This document shows positions 1 through 8,765 of a stretch of 64,000 nt of DNA, in pieces. Positions within the stretch are counted from its first letter, which is position 1; each line of letters starts with the position of its first letter. The DNA comes from Gp1-AA122 sp036378535. Lineage in GTDB: Bacteria > Acidobacteriota > Terriglobia > Terriglobales > Acidobacteriaceae. The notes beneath the pieces are model-generated. The model made no database searches and was not told where the DNA came from. It saw only the letters and a list, made by a program, of their open reading frames with translations. The stretch lies in the NCBI GenBank assembly GCA_036378535.1, contig DASUWH010000069.1, forward strand, positions 1 through 64,000, read 5' to 3'. A program made the translations under genes and the position numbers.

Positions 1-1
1 C

Positions 2-874
2 AAGAGCACACTGGACGGATACAACGACATCTTCGAATGTCATCTGAAAGAAACGTTGCGCAGTGAGACACTGGGCGGGCTGACTACGTCAGCCGCCCGC
101 GGTCTGCTGGAACAGATCGCCGCGGATAACGAGCTGCGCAAGCGCACCATCGCCAACATCAAACACTTCCTGAGCGGCGTCTATACTTTCGCCAGGAATC
201 ACGGCCACTTCAATGGCGCCAATCCGATCACAGGGCTGAAGCTGAAGATCAAACGCCGTGACACTCCAACGTTTGCTTATTCGCTCGACTACCAGAGGCA
301 GATGTTGGCTGCCGTCCAGCTGAAGCCGCGCGCAGCCATGGCGATCGCCGGCTACGCAGGCCTGAGCAGAAGTGAGCTGCAAGGCTTGCGCTGGGAAGAT
401 CGCCAGGACCATGAACTATCAGTTCAGCGATCCGTTGTTGAGGGTGTCGAGAAGGAAACCAAAACAGAGCATCGAGCTGCGCCTGTTCCGATCATCTCAG
501 AGCTGGCCATCATCCTCGATGACTACTGGAATTCTCTGGGCCGTCCAAAGCAGGGCTGGATGTTCCCTGCTGGCCGCGGTAAGAACTCGATGTCGATGTC
601 GAATCTCTACCGCCGTCACATCATCGACGATCTACGCAAGCACAACATTCCTTGGCATGGCTGGCACGCCTTCAGGCGTGGCCTGGCCACTAACCTGAAA
701 GAGATGGGTGTCGATGACATGGTGATCCAACGCATCCTGCGTCACGGCACTGCAGAAACCACCAGGAAGCACTACATCAAGCTGCTGTCGCCCAGCGTGA
801 AGAAAGCGATGTCCCGCTTGGATCGGAAATTAAAACGGGACAAACACGGGACAGTGAAAAATGATGCTGCGTAA
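2..874 (+). CDS. Tyrosine recombinase (phage-type integrase), 5' end outside window
   Basis: Site-specific tyrosine recombinase. The frame is open to the first base, so the N-terminus lies outside the window; 290 residues are visible. A core-binding helical region comes first, then the catalytic domain. Numbering from the TTG at 56, the catalytic set is visible: Arg105 in LSRSELQGLRW, His204-x-x-Arg207 in WHAFRRG, His230 in ILRHG, and nucleophile Tyr240 in RKHYIK. The gene ends 12-16 bp from the 3' end of a tRNA-Arg gene on the opposite strand. This is the usual layout of an integrase beside its own tRNA attachment site, so an island probably extends to the left. The catalytic half looks intact. 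Confidence 0.9.
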   Translation, partial: KSTLDGYNDIFECHLKETLRSETLGGLTTSAARGLLEQIAADNELRKRTIANIKHFLSGVYTFARNHGHFNGANPITGLKLKIKRRDTPTFAYSLDYQRQMLAAVQLKPRAAMAIAGYAGLSRSELQGLRWEDRQDHELSVQRSVVEGVEKETKTEHRAAPVPIISELAIILDDYWNSLGRPKQGWMFPAGRGKNSMSMSNLYRRHIIDDLRKHNIPWHGWHAFRRGLATNLKEMGVDDMVIQRILRHGTAETTRKHYIKLLSPSVKKAMSRLDRKLKRDKHGTVKNDAA

Positions 875-885
875 GTTATTGATTC

Positions 886-962
886 TGGAGGCCCCGGGCG
901 GAGTCGAACCGCCGACACACGGTTTAGGAAACCGTTGCTCTATCCATCTGAGCTACGGGGCC
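886..962 (-). tRNA. tRNA-Arg (anticodon CCT)
   Basis: Full cloverleaf on the minus strand. The acceptor is GGCCCCG paired with CGGGGCC, the D arm has GCTC/GAGC, the anticodon stem is ACGGT/ACCGT around loop TTCCTAA (anticodon CCT at 926-928), and the T arm is GGCGG-TTCGACT-CCGCC. Discriminator T is followed by an encoded CCA at 886-888. Its 3' end faces the integrase, so it is a likely attachment site. Confidence 0.95.
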
Positions 963-1168
963 ATGATGCACTTAAGCTCATTCTCTCACACCGATTCACA
1001 GATTGAGCGCAGTGAGGCTTGCCCGTAGCGCGAACCGCACGCCGCTCCTTCCACCCAACCCTGTCATCCCGAGTGGAGGAGAGCGATTCGGAAACGAATC
1101 GCTCTCTGGAGTCGAGGAATCTTGCGCCTGGTCGCTTCGGGCATCCACCTCCCCTACTCTGCTCCTTA
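963..1168. repeat. Intergenic gap with a GTCATCC-family repeat and 12-bp hairpin
   Basis: No gene is seen. A copy of the GTCATCC..GAG dispersed repeat occupies about 1061-1122. Inside it, GAGAGCGATTCG (1079-1090) and CGAATCGCTCTC (1095-1106) form a perfect 12-bp stem around a GAAA loop. There is no T-run after it, so a terminator role is not supported. Confidence 0.7.
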
Positions 1169-1209
1169 TTGACGCATTACCATATAGTAATGTATTACTG
1201 AATGGTAAT
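1169..1209 (+). promoter_or_regulatory. Putative promoter with two tandem ArsR-type operators
   Basis: Two copies of the inverted repeat ATTAC-N6-GTAAT lie at 1176-1191 and 1194-1209, with centres 18 bp apart. A TTGACG -35-like hexamer at 1169-1174 and a TATTAC -10-like hexamer at 1193-1198 are separated by 18 bp. The first operator fills the spacer and the second covers the -10, which suits repression by the ArsR protein encoded 440 bp downstream. A GGAGG Shine-Dalgarno at 1216-1220 leads to the ATG at 1225. The pattern is seen directly; the regulator assignment is inference. Confidence 0.65.
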
Positions 1210-1224
1210 GTATTCGGAGGTTGC

Positions 1225-1662
1225 ATGCCCCAGGTGATCCGCTCGATTGAAATCCAGGCCAGGCCGAGCGCCGTCTGGCGCTGGTTCGCTACACAGGAAG
1301 CACTGCGCCGCTGGATCAGTTCCAACATTCAGATCGATTTGCGAGTGGGTGGTGGATACCGTTTCCTCGGGCCCGATGACCACACGTGGGTCAGCGGTAC
1401 TGTGCTGGAGTTGGTGCCGGAAAAGAAGCTCATTCTGTCCTGGCTCGAAGAGGGTAGTGGATGGGTGCATCCGGCGCGGTTAGTCATTACGCTTGCCCCG
1501 ATTGCTGCCGGTACTCGGGTTACTCTGATTCACGACGGATTTGAGGCCATAGGGGTTTCGGACTGGGCTGCAACGGTACAGGATTACGAGCACGGCGCCA
1601 ATGTCCACCGAGTTCTCGACCATTTGGCCGATTTGGTGAGCACAAGTGATGCCCACGAGTAG
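1225..1662 (+). CDS. SRPBCC / AHSA1-family protein
   Basis: 145-residue START-like (SRPBCC) protein related to the Aha1 C-terminal domain group. Recognisable features are the opening IRSIEIQARPSAVWRW, a GGGYRF loop, a W-V-S-G-T-V-L-E strand, and the closing helix DYEHGANVHRVLDHL. The fold makes a deep hydrophobic pocket for small ligands; the ligand here is unknown. The start is set by the GGAGG at 1216-1220; the frame also runs upstream to 1003, but that stretch is repeat and operator. The stop overlaps the start of the ArsR gene, so the pair is translationally coupled, a very common ArsR-AHSA1 two-gene arrangement. Confidence 0.85.
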   Translation: MPQVIRSIEIQARPSAVWRWFATQEALRRWISSNIQIDLRVGGGYRFLGPDDHTWVSGTVLELVPEKKLILSWLEEGSGWVHPARLVITLAPIAAGTRVTLIHDGFEAIGVSDWAATVQDYEHGANVHRVLDHLADLVSTSDAHE

Positions 1663-2026
1663 TGATGCCCTGTTCCGGGTCTTGGCCGATCCTACGCGGC
1701 GGCACATCCTCGATCTCTTGGCCGAGCGTGGCGCTTTGACGGTTGGGCAATTGGCCGCCCACTTCCCCGAGTTGGTAGCATCGGGTATCTCCAAACACCT
1801 GATGGCTTTGCGCGCGGCGGGTCTGGTATCCGCAACTCGTCGCGGACGCCAGCAGGTCTATCAACTGGAGCCCGATACACTGGCTGCTGGACTGGCACCG
1901 TGGATTGCGAAATACCGGAAATATTGGTCTCCGGCTCTAGAACGGCTGCGTGACCTTGCGGAACAGGATGGTGCAAAAGATCGGGCCGCGTTCCGAAGGC
2001 ATGTCGGACGAAAGAGGCTGAAATGA
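1649..2026 (+). CDS. ArsR-family winged-helix regulator
   Basis: 125-residue ArsR/SmtB-type repressor. The N-terminus reads LFRVLADPTRRHILDLLAERG, followed by the HTH GALTVGQLAAHFPELVASGISKHL and wing RGRQQVYQLEPDTL. The C-terminal part carries a W-x-x-x-L-E-R-L-R-D helix, typical of the non-metal ArsR group paired with AHSA1 proteins. No CxC metal site is present. Start may be GTG at 1646 or ATG at 1649. It overlaps the preceding gene by 14 bp and probably binds the two ATTAC-N6-GTAAT palindromes upstream of the operon. Confidence 0.9.
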   Translation: MPTSSDALFRVLADPTRRHILDLLAERGALTVGQLAAHFPELVASGISKHLMALRAAGLVSATRRGRQQVYQLEPDTLAAGLAPWIAKYRKYWSPALERLRDLAEQDGAKDRAAFRRHVGRKRLK

Positions 2027-2492
2027 AACGGATTGGCAGGAGAACTTGTTCCGCGGCCTTTCCCATCCGGATCGGCGCGCCGCTGTGGCCTTTCCCATCC
2101 TTGTCATCCTGAGCGGAGCGGCCCGAGTCGCTTGCGACTAGGGCGGCGGAGTCGAAGGACCCCACCTTCGCTGGATTGATCATCTGCCCTTTTGAGTCAT
2201 TTCGGCCACGAACTTCGCTTGGCGACGGTCCTCTCGAGAATTCCCTTTGACGCCCGTGCTCGGCGCTCAGGGGCAAGGGATCCCTTGACTCCGCGCTCGG
2301 GATGACAATTCTGTAGAGGTGGCCGACACAAACGGAATGCGCGGTAACTCCCGCCGCAGGTTGGCGCCGTAGCGCTCACCCGAAAAAAAGCTGGATGCTG
2401 ACAAGCACCCAGGGTAAAGCCAATGCCCCACAAGCAACCTTGATGGCAACGATAGCTAGACCTGTGCCTCACCCCGCCGCGCCTCAGCGATC
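2027..2492. repeat. 466-bp gap with two GTCATCC-family repeat copies
   Basis: No gene is recognised. A forward copy of the dispersed GTCATCC repeat occupies about 2102-2163 and contains AGTCGC-TT-GCGACT. An inverted shorter copy lies at about 2281-2312 (CGGGATGACAATT). The rest shows no structure that I can name. Confidence 0.55.
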
Positions 2493-3683
2493 CTATCGGA
2501 CGGTTGCACTCAGCTTAGTCGCTGGCTTAGGCCGCACGGTATAAAGAGCCTGCATCCCGCCGCGCAGATGCCCGCCGACATGACAATGGAACAACCACGT
2601 ACCTGGATTATCGGGAACCATGTCCGCGACCACCATTCCCATGGTCAGCAAGCTGGCCACGTCAGTGCGCATGTTCTGGACGACGACGGTATTGCCATGC
2701 CAATGCGGCGCGTGCAGTTCGAAGTTGCTGGTCGCCATCAGATACCATCGAACATGGTCGCCTTCATTCATTGTCAAGCCCGGCGTATTGCCATATAGGA
2801 AGCCGTTTAGTGCTTCCCGGACTAACGGATCCAAAGGCAGGCCAGGATTGCCGGTCAGAATTCCCCGCGCCCCATTCGGAGCTGAGATAAGCTTCACGGT
2901 CTTGGGATCGCTCGCATAGCGCTCAATATTTTCTTGCAGGTATGGGCTTTCACTTTCGAGCACCGTAGAAAACGCGATGACAAACTCTCGGTCCACGTCT
3001 TTGGGTGTCCCGTCGGGCTTGACCATCCCACGAGCCGTGATGATCATCGGCCCTACCAGCCCGGCGTTGGTATCTGCGATCTCGTTGACGTGCGAGTGGT
3101 ACATCCACAACACCGAGCTCATGTCTCCAGGCCCTGGGCCGGCGCGCTCCGGTACCGGCCAGGTATAGGTGTGCGTTGCGCCGGGCAGCACGGCCTGGTT
3201 ACTCTCGTCGCCCGCACCGTTGTGATATGCCGCGCCTTCGGAGTCTTTCTGGTAGAAGACGCCGTGGGGATGCATACTCACGGGAAAAGTCAAATTGTTC
3301 TTGAATATGACTTGGATTGTGTCTCCAACTTCCGCCCTCAGAAGCGGGCCCAAAAAGCCCAAGTGCTCCCACTGTTGCGGGCGGGGCTTCAACTGAGTGA
3401 AGGTCGCGTCGGTATATTCACGGTAGAGCGCCTTCTTGACGATCTTGCCGATTTGGTGGGGCCCGCTCGCAACCCAAAAATTCTCCGCCTCACCAAACGG
3501 TTTGCCGGTGATCTGATTAATCCCTCCGGGCGCATAGTCCCATGTCAGCTCTTCCGCTGCTATGTAGTAGGTCCGCACTTTCCCGGAAGAGACCGCATTG
3601 TCGGCTTCTGCCCAGACGCAAAGCATTCCCGATGCAACCAGCACCAAGACCAGGACGCAGTTGTGCCAGAGAAATCGGCCCAT
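2493..3683 (-). CDS. Two-domain multicopper oxidase (ceruloplasmin/laccase-like), exported
   Basis: 396 residues: an N-terminal signal peptide (to about residue 26), then two cupredoxin domains. All copper motifs are present: HPHG at 138-141, HSH at 196-198, HAPHWHG at 324-330 and HCHVGGHLRGGM at 366-377. The last contains the type-1 Cys, His and Met and two trinuclear-cluster histidines. The stretch GPLLRAEVGDTIQVIFKN resembles ceruloplasmin/hephaestin domains. The short length marks the two-domain class, which usually forms trimers. Likely oxidises metal ions or phenols in the periplasm; the substrate cannot be read. AAGGAGG lies 6 bp before the ATG. Confidence 0.9.
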   Translation of the reverse strand: MGRFLWHNCVLVLVLVASGMLCVWAEADNAVSSGKVRTYYIAAEELTWDYAPGGINQITGKPFGEAENFWVASGPHQIGKIVKKALYREYTDATFTQLKPRPQQWEHLGFLGPLLRAEVGDTIQVIFKNNLTFPVSMHPHGVFYQKDSEGAAYHNGAGDESNQAVLPGATHTYTWPVPERAGPGPGDMSSVLWMYHSHVNEIADTNAGLVGPMIITARGMVKPDGTPKDVDREFVIAFSTVLESESPYLQENIERYASDPKTVKLISAPNGARGILTGNPGLPLDPLVREALNGFLYGNTPGLTMNEGDHVRWYLMATSNFELHAPHWHGNTVVVQNMRTDVASLLTMGMVVADMVPDNPGTWLFHCHVGGHLRGGMQALYTVRPKPATKLSATVR

Positions 3684-4011
3684 GGCGACCTCCTTAAATT
3701 AATTGTGTTTTGATTCCCTCGGGGAAGAAGGGCAGGATCTATAGGGTCATCCTGATGCCTCAAAGATACACCCTGCTGGGTTCGAGAAGGACAATTTTTT
3801 TGCGCGCAGGGATTTGTCTATAGACAGCATCCCTCGCGCTGGTGAATTGACCTGAACGGACTCAGGTGGGAGTGCAAGCTGTGAGCGATTGGAAGCATTC
3901 AATTGCACGCAGGTACGCCGAATGATTGGTCTGCCCTGGCTCGAGATGAAGCTTTGGAAGCCGCTATGATCTTGACGGTTTCCTTGATGCCTCTTGGGGC
4001 TTGTGCTCACC
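3684..4011. other. 328-bp intergenic gap
   Basis: Leader of the multicopper oxidase gene, with the ribosome site AAGGAGG next to its start. An A/T-rich stretch at about 3790-3830 may hold promoter elements. No repeat family, RNA gene or credible reading frame is seen. Confidence 0.4.
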
Positions 4012-7000
4012 TTACGTACCGGTTCCCGACAGCGGCACCGTCTGCGGGCTGCCGCCCCCATCGTCGCTGATGGAAACAGCTGCACTCCTCGCGCCCGTAG
4101 CCGACGGGTGGAAGGTCACGCTGATCGTGCAACTGGCTCCTGCCCCTAGCGTGCCTCCGCAGGTGTGAGTCTGGCTGAAGTCTCCGGCATTGGTTCCCGT
4201 CAGGCTGATGCCGCTGATGGTCAGCGTGCTGCTGCCGACGTTGGTCATGGTCACGGTCTGCGCTGCGCTCGTCGTACCCACCGACTGATTACCGAAGCTC
4301 AGGCTTGTAGGAACCAGTTCCACTACCGTTCCTGTGCCCGCCAGTGCCACGGTCTGGGGATTCGGGGGCGCCGCATTGTCAGCTATCGATACGCTAGCCG
4401 ATCGCGTGCCGCTGGCAGTGGGCTTGAAGTTCACGTTGATCGTGCACTGGGCGTTCACCGCGAGGCTCGCGCCGCAGGTATGGGTCTGGCGAAAGTCCGT
4501 GCCGTTCGCACCTTTGAGACTGATACCCGTGATGCTCATTGTGGCTGCACCCGTGTTGGTCACAGTCACCGCCTTCGAGGTGCTGCTGGTGCCGACCAGT
4601 TGAGTGGGGAAAGTGAGGCTTGTGGGCTGTGTGGTGCATACCGGGCACCCGGTAGTGAACTGCCACTTCACGTTGTAAGTTCCGGCATTTGACAGACTAT
4701 GGTCATACACCAGGATCGTGTACTTGCCGGTCGTGGGCAGCCCGATACTGCCAGTGCTGCCGTTGCAGTCCTCAGCGCCGACAACACTTCCCGAGGGACT
4801 GTAGAGTGCGGCAACCGCGCACAGACTGCCTGCGGTAGACTGGGCGGAGATAATCGCGGCTTGGCCCGCGATCGCGTTGAAGCTATAGGCATCTAGCTCG
4901 GCCCTTTTTGTAATGTTGCCACTCGCCCCAGGCAGCCCACAAGGAAGCGATCTCGCACAATTTCCGGTAGTGGATTGCAGGCTCAGATTATAAGTTCCTG
5001 TGTTGGTCAAGCTATGGTCGTACACCAGGATTGTGTACTTCCCCGTCGTGGATATCCCTATACTGCCCGTACTGCCGTTGCAGTCCTCGGCAGTCACAAC
5101 CGTTCCCGACGGATTGTAGAGGGCGGCAACAGCGCACAGATTGCCGGAAGTAGCCAGCGCCGCAAAACGAATCGCTTGCCCAGCGCGCGCGCTGAAACTA
5201 TAAGCATTGAACTGCGCCACAGCCGCTATGCTACCGCTGGGCAACTTTCCACAACTCGTCCCGGTGCTGCAATTCCCGGTAGTGAATTGCAAGCTTAGGT
5301 TGTAAGTCCCGGTGTTTCTCAAGCTATGGTCGTACACCAGGATCGTGTACTTCCCCGTCGTGGATATCCCTATACTGCCCGTACTGCCGTTGCAGTCCTC
5401 GGCGGTCACAACCGCTCCCGACGGATTGTAGAGGGCGGCAACAGCGCACAGATTGCCGGAAGTAGCCAGCGCCGCAAAACGAATCGCTTGCCCAGCGCTA
5501 GCGCTGAAGCTATAAGCGTTGAACTGCGCCACAGCCGCGATGCTACCACTAGGCAACTGTCCACAACTCGTCCCCGTGCTGCAGTCCCCAGTAGTGAATT
5601 GCAAGCTTAGGTTGTAACTTCCCGTGTTGGTCAAGCTATGGTCGTACACCAGGATCGTGTACTTCCCCGTCGTGGATATCCCTATACTGCCCGTACTGCC
5701 GTTGCAGTCCTCGGCGGTCACAACCGCTCCCGAAGGGTTGTAGAGGGCGGCAACAGCGCACAGATTGCCTGAAGTCGCCAGGGCAGCAAAACGAATCGCT
5801 TGCCCAGCGCTAGCGCTGAAGCTATAAGCGTTGAACTGCGCCACAGCCGAGATGCTACCACTAGGCAACTGCCCACAACTCGTCCCGGCGCTGCAGTCCC
5901 CGGTAGTGAATTGCAAGCTTAGGTTGTAAGTCCCCGTGTTGGTCAAGCTATGGTCGTACACCTTGATCGTATATGTGCCCGTCGTGGATAGCCCGATGCT
6001 GCCAGTACTACCATTGCAGTCCTCGGCGGTCACAACCGCTCCCGACGGATTGTAGAGGGCGGCAACGGCGCACAGATTGCCGGAAGTAGCCAGGGCCGCA
6101 AAACGAATCGCTTGCCCAGCATTACCATTGAAGGTGTAGGAGTCCACCTGGCCGGGTGACGTGATGTTCCCGGAGACTACCTGGCCACATGAGATCGTTC
6201 CAGTGGTGTCGGGCGCGTTCGGCCCGAAAAGCAAGATCTGGTTGATAAGTCTGCGCGTTAAATTAGCCTCGTTAGTCTTCGTCTCGTCGGTTGTGGATGC
6301 CGGTCCTTGCGAGGGACTCGTTACCCTCATCCTCTGGGATTCGAGACTCGCTGTGAGCTTCACTACTGCACCGACCTCATCCCCGCTCTTTAGCCTCTGC
6401 TCTGCGTCGTTGAGGAGCGAGCGGGGTTCGGTAATGCTCGCTGAATCCGTTGACCATTGAGCAAGTGCCGCGCTGACCTGATTGAAAAACTTCTGGATAG
6501 AGAGGGTCGATACCACGCCAAAAACCGTCGCTGGGCCTCCGTGGACGTTGGCAGCGACTATGACATTCCCGGGTAGCGGCCCGAGCGATATTGCCGCCGC
6601 CGCCGCGCGTCCACTCTCATCTGACTTTTTGGCACGGCTATCCGAGAATTGGGCGTTGCCGTACAGATTGGAAAAGGACACTTTCTCTCCCGCGAGCAGG
6701 CGGCCGCCTTGTTCCCCGATTTCGACAACCAAGTGCTGGGTCAGCAGGGAGCCCACAGGCGCTGATTGGCCGTCGCCAGCTACTTTCGTAAGCCTACGTA
6801 GCTGACCGGTCGGCGGAATCTCATTCGTCGGCTCCTGGGTGCTGATGAGCGCGACAGCTACTTTCGGGTCAACGCTCGCTGCACTTTTGAAAAACCCGCC
6901 ACGCTCGCCCGCAATCAACCATGCCTTTTCGCCCGACGCATCAAAAGCGACGAGGTCCGATAACCCGCGGTTGTTTCGGCCAACGCTATAGAGAAACGAT

Positions 7001-7647
7001 ATGGCCCCGATTGGCCCTAAGCGGGATCGCACTTCGAATGTGCCATCTCCCACCCCCTTCAGGATCACCACTTGACCTGAAAAGAAGTTCGCGACCGCTA
7101 GATCCGGAATGCCGTCAGCGTCGAAATCTGCACTGACTATGGACGCCAGACCCTTATCGAGCTGTATCAAACGCGGCTCCTCGAAGGTGCCGTCCCGTCG
7201 GCCCAAGAAAATGCTCACGGTCCCAGAGAAAAAGTCGGCTGTGGCCAGATCCATCACACCGTCGTGGTTGAAATCAGCTGCCACAATCGCCCGCGGTCCA
7301 CTGCCTGAAGGCAGCTTGGCGGAAAGCCGAAAGTGTCCCTCTGCGTCGCCTGATATCACCAGAACGTTATCGGACAGGAAGTCTGCCACGGCAAAATCCA
7401 TAATGCCGTCGCCGTTAAAATCTCCCATTGCAACGCTCTGGAGCAACTTAGCTGCTCGTAAGCTGTCAGGCTGGGGCGAGGCATGTCGCGTCGAACGGGC
7501 ACCTGAAACTAGATTCCGAGCGGTGACGTCCATCCGCGGCTCCGGCTCGATTCCAAGCGGCAGTGCGCTGCTGAAACTCGCAGCTTGCGCGGACAGTGCA
7601 AGTGCTAATAAGGTTACCGCGCGGGCGAACAGCATTTTGGATTTCAT
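4012..7647 (-). CDS. Large secreted repeat protein: FG-GAP, five PPC repeats, two anchor-D domains
   Basis: 1211 residues with a signal peptide (MKSKMLFARAVTLLALALSA). Residues about 70-240 hold FG-GAP/VCBS blades with calcium-type loops such as DFNGDGIMDF, DFNHDGVMDL and DFDADGIPDL. An Ig-like stretch follows around 290-380. Five tandem 104-residue PPC-type beta units span about 480-1000, each with YSF or YTF, GQAIRF, CAVAALY and EDCNGSTGSIG. Two choice-of-anchor-D (Hydin-like) domains at about 1010-1211 close the chain with SGTGT. There is no membrane anchor or sorting signal that I recognise. A cell-surface or matrix binding role is likely but unproven. The start follows AGGGAGGAG. Confidence 0.85.
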   Translation of the reverse strand: MKSKMLFARAVTLLALALSAQAASFSSALPLGIEPEPRMDVTARNLVSGARSTRHASPQPDSLRAAKLLQSVAMGDFNGDGIMDFAVADFLSDNVLVISGDAEGHFRLSAKLPSGSGPRAIVAADFNHDGVMDLATADFFSGTVSIFLGRRDGTFEEPRLIQLDKGLASIVSADFDADGIPDLAVANFFSGQVVILKGVGDGTFEVRSRLGPIGAISFLYSVGRNNRGLSDLVAFDASGEKAWLIAGERGGFFKSAASVDPKVAVALISTQEPTNEIPPTGQLRRLTKVAGDGQSAPVGSLLTQHLVVEIGEQGGRLLAGEKVSFSNLYGNAQFSDSRAKKSDESGRAAAAAISLGPLPGNVIVAANVHGGPATVFGVVSTLSIQKFFNQVSAALAQWSTDSASITEPRSLLNDAEQRLKSGDEVGAVVKLTASLESQRMRVTSPSQGPASTTDETKTNEANLTRRLINQILLFGPNAPDTTGTISCGQVVSGNITSPGQVDSYTFNGNAGQAIRFAALATSGNLCAVAALYNPSGAVVTAEDCNGSTGSIGLSTTGTYTIKVYDHSLTNTGTYNLSLQFTTGDCSAGTSCGQLPSGSISAVAQFNAYSFSASAGQAIRFAALATSGNLCAVAALYNPSGAVVTAEDCNGSTGSIGISTTGKYTILVYDHSLTNTGSYNLSLQFTTGDCSTGTSCGQLPSGSIAAVAQFNAYSFSASAGQAIRFAALATSGNLCAVAALYNPSGAVVTAEDCNGSTGSIGISTTGKYTILVYDHSLRNTGTYNLSLQFTTGNCSTGTSCGKLPSGSIAAVAQFNAYSFSARAGQAIRFAALATSGNLCAVAALYNPSGTVVTAEDCNGSTGSIGISTTGKYTILVYDHSLTNTGTYNLSLQSTTGNCARSLPCGLPGASGNITKRAELDAYSFNAIAGQAAIISAQSTAGSLCAVAALYSPSGSVVGAEDCNGSTGSIGLPTTGKYTILVYDHSLSNAGTYNVKWQFTTGCPVCTTQPTSLTFPTQLVGTSSTSKAVTVTNTGAATMSITGISLKGANGTDFRQTHTCGASLAVNAQCTINVNFKPTASGTRSASVSIADNAAPPNPQTVALAGTGTVVELVPTSLSFGNQSVGTTSAAQTVTMTNVGSSTLTISGISLTGTNAGDFSQTHTCGGTLGAGASCTISVTFHPSATGARSAAVSISDDGGGSPQTVPLSGTGT
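4640..6210. repeat. 312-bp tandem repeat array inside the secreted protein gene
   Basis: The word GCTATGGT recurs at 5011, 5323, 5635 and 5947, an exact 312-bp period. A diverged unit starts near 4699, and a partly diverged unit forms the other end. The three central units are nearly identical, implying recent duplication or gene conversion. The period equals 104 codons, so unit loss or gain keeps the frame. Confidence 0.9.
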
Positions 7648-7938
7648 GGTCTCCTCCCTTTGTGGTATTGCGCGTGGTAGTACAGCGTTCGGGCCGGAGC
7701 GGTACCGACTTTAGCCATTTCGTGGATTCTGGCGTTTTATTTCGTGCTGCTTGACAGTGTGGAGGAGCCGGAGCGTGACGCCTGAATTCCATCGGGAGAA
7801 ATACCCCTCTTTGCGGGCAGACGCGCAGGGCCGATGGGTTCTTTTATGAGCTGGGCCGATTAGCTTGGGAGAGCAAAGGAAGATCGCCGGAACAACGCGA
7901 AGTGTTGAGAGCGGCTGGCTCTCCTAAACCGACGCGCA

Positions 7939-8661
7939 TTATGTACCCGCCACCCGGGCTAAGTCAACGGATAAAAGAGGGGCTGGCCTCCACGATAATC
8001 TGTCTACCCTGAATTGTTCCCTGTCCATATTTCCATCATCTCCCGTAGCATCGATGAAGCTGAGGGGATTATTGGCTACATATCCGTACCGATTCCGCGT
8101 CTGCGGGTTAGTCGCATTGACAGCCCATATTCCCGCCGGGTCGGGCGAAATCCATCTCCCCTGGCGCGGAGCGTACTTGCGGAATTCGAAACCGTATAGT
8201 CCGCCGACAGTGGTGGTCGCGTCTTGCTCCTGCCCAGTGAAGAACAAGTCTTTTGTTCCCGAGTCGCCGTAGTCCTCGCCAAATGGGGCATAACCCACGT
8301 CAAAGAATTTCGCGCGACCCGGTTCCGTGCTGGCGAAGCGCGAACTGCCCAGCCAATCAGGATGCCGCCAGAAGTTCTTTTGGCTGCCGGGACGATGCAC
8401 AAACACTCCACCTGTGGGGAAGGGCTGCAGGCTGGTGACTTCCGTCTGCCCGTTTATGATCGCCACTTTGCCGGCGGGTCCGTACATGACCTGCTTGATG
8501 GTCGTGCCGTTCTGATACTCCACCATGCGTCCCAGGGCATCATACGTCCAGGTCGTGGAGTCAATCGCGCTCGGGTTGCCCCAGTTAGCATCCCAGGCGT
8601 AGGTGTTGAAGCTGTCGTTACGAAGGTTGCCGTTGGCGTCGTAGCTGAGCCGAGGAAGGGC
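7939..8661 (-). pseudogene. Orphan Rhs core fragment
   Basis: Read leftward, the frame is open from a stop at 8662-8664. It encodes YD-repeat sequence (SYDANGNLRND, WTYDALGRMVEYQNG) and then the Rhs-associated core: DWLGSSRFAS, GYAPFGEDYG, FTGQEQD, RKYAPRQGRWISPDPAG and NRYGYVANNPLSFIDATG. About 35 unrelated residues follow to the stop. No start codon precedes the YD part, and an intact Rhs protein would be far longer, so this is a truncated or displaced core-plus-tip module. The only internal ATG is at 8526. Confidence 0.8.
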
Positions 8662-8765
8662 TTACAAATACTCCTCTCAAGCCAGAACCAGGCTTGAGTG
8701 GGCCACCCGTCCAAGTTTACCCGGTAGTCTGGAACCAACACGGCTATCGAATCAGGCTCGGCCAC

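Noticed and set aside
2..874. Complete prophage
   Set aside because: Only the recombinase is visible; no capsid, tail, lysis or repressor genes follow on the right.
1079..1106. 12-bp hairpin as a rho-independent terminator
   Set aside because: Strong stem, but no T-run follows, and the same kind of sequence recurs in other gaps as a dispersed repeat.
1003..1224. Longer start for the AHSA1-type protein
   Set aside because: The upstream frame crosses the dispersed repeat and the operator-promoter; a clear GGAGG precedes the ATG at 1225.
4640..6210. Regular repeats that might be a CRISPR array
   Set aside because: Units are 312 bp with no distinct spacers, and the whole stretch is a single open coding frame for PPC domains.
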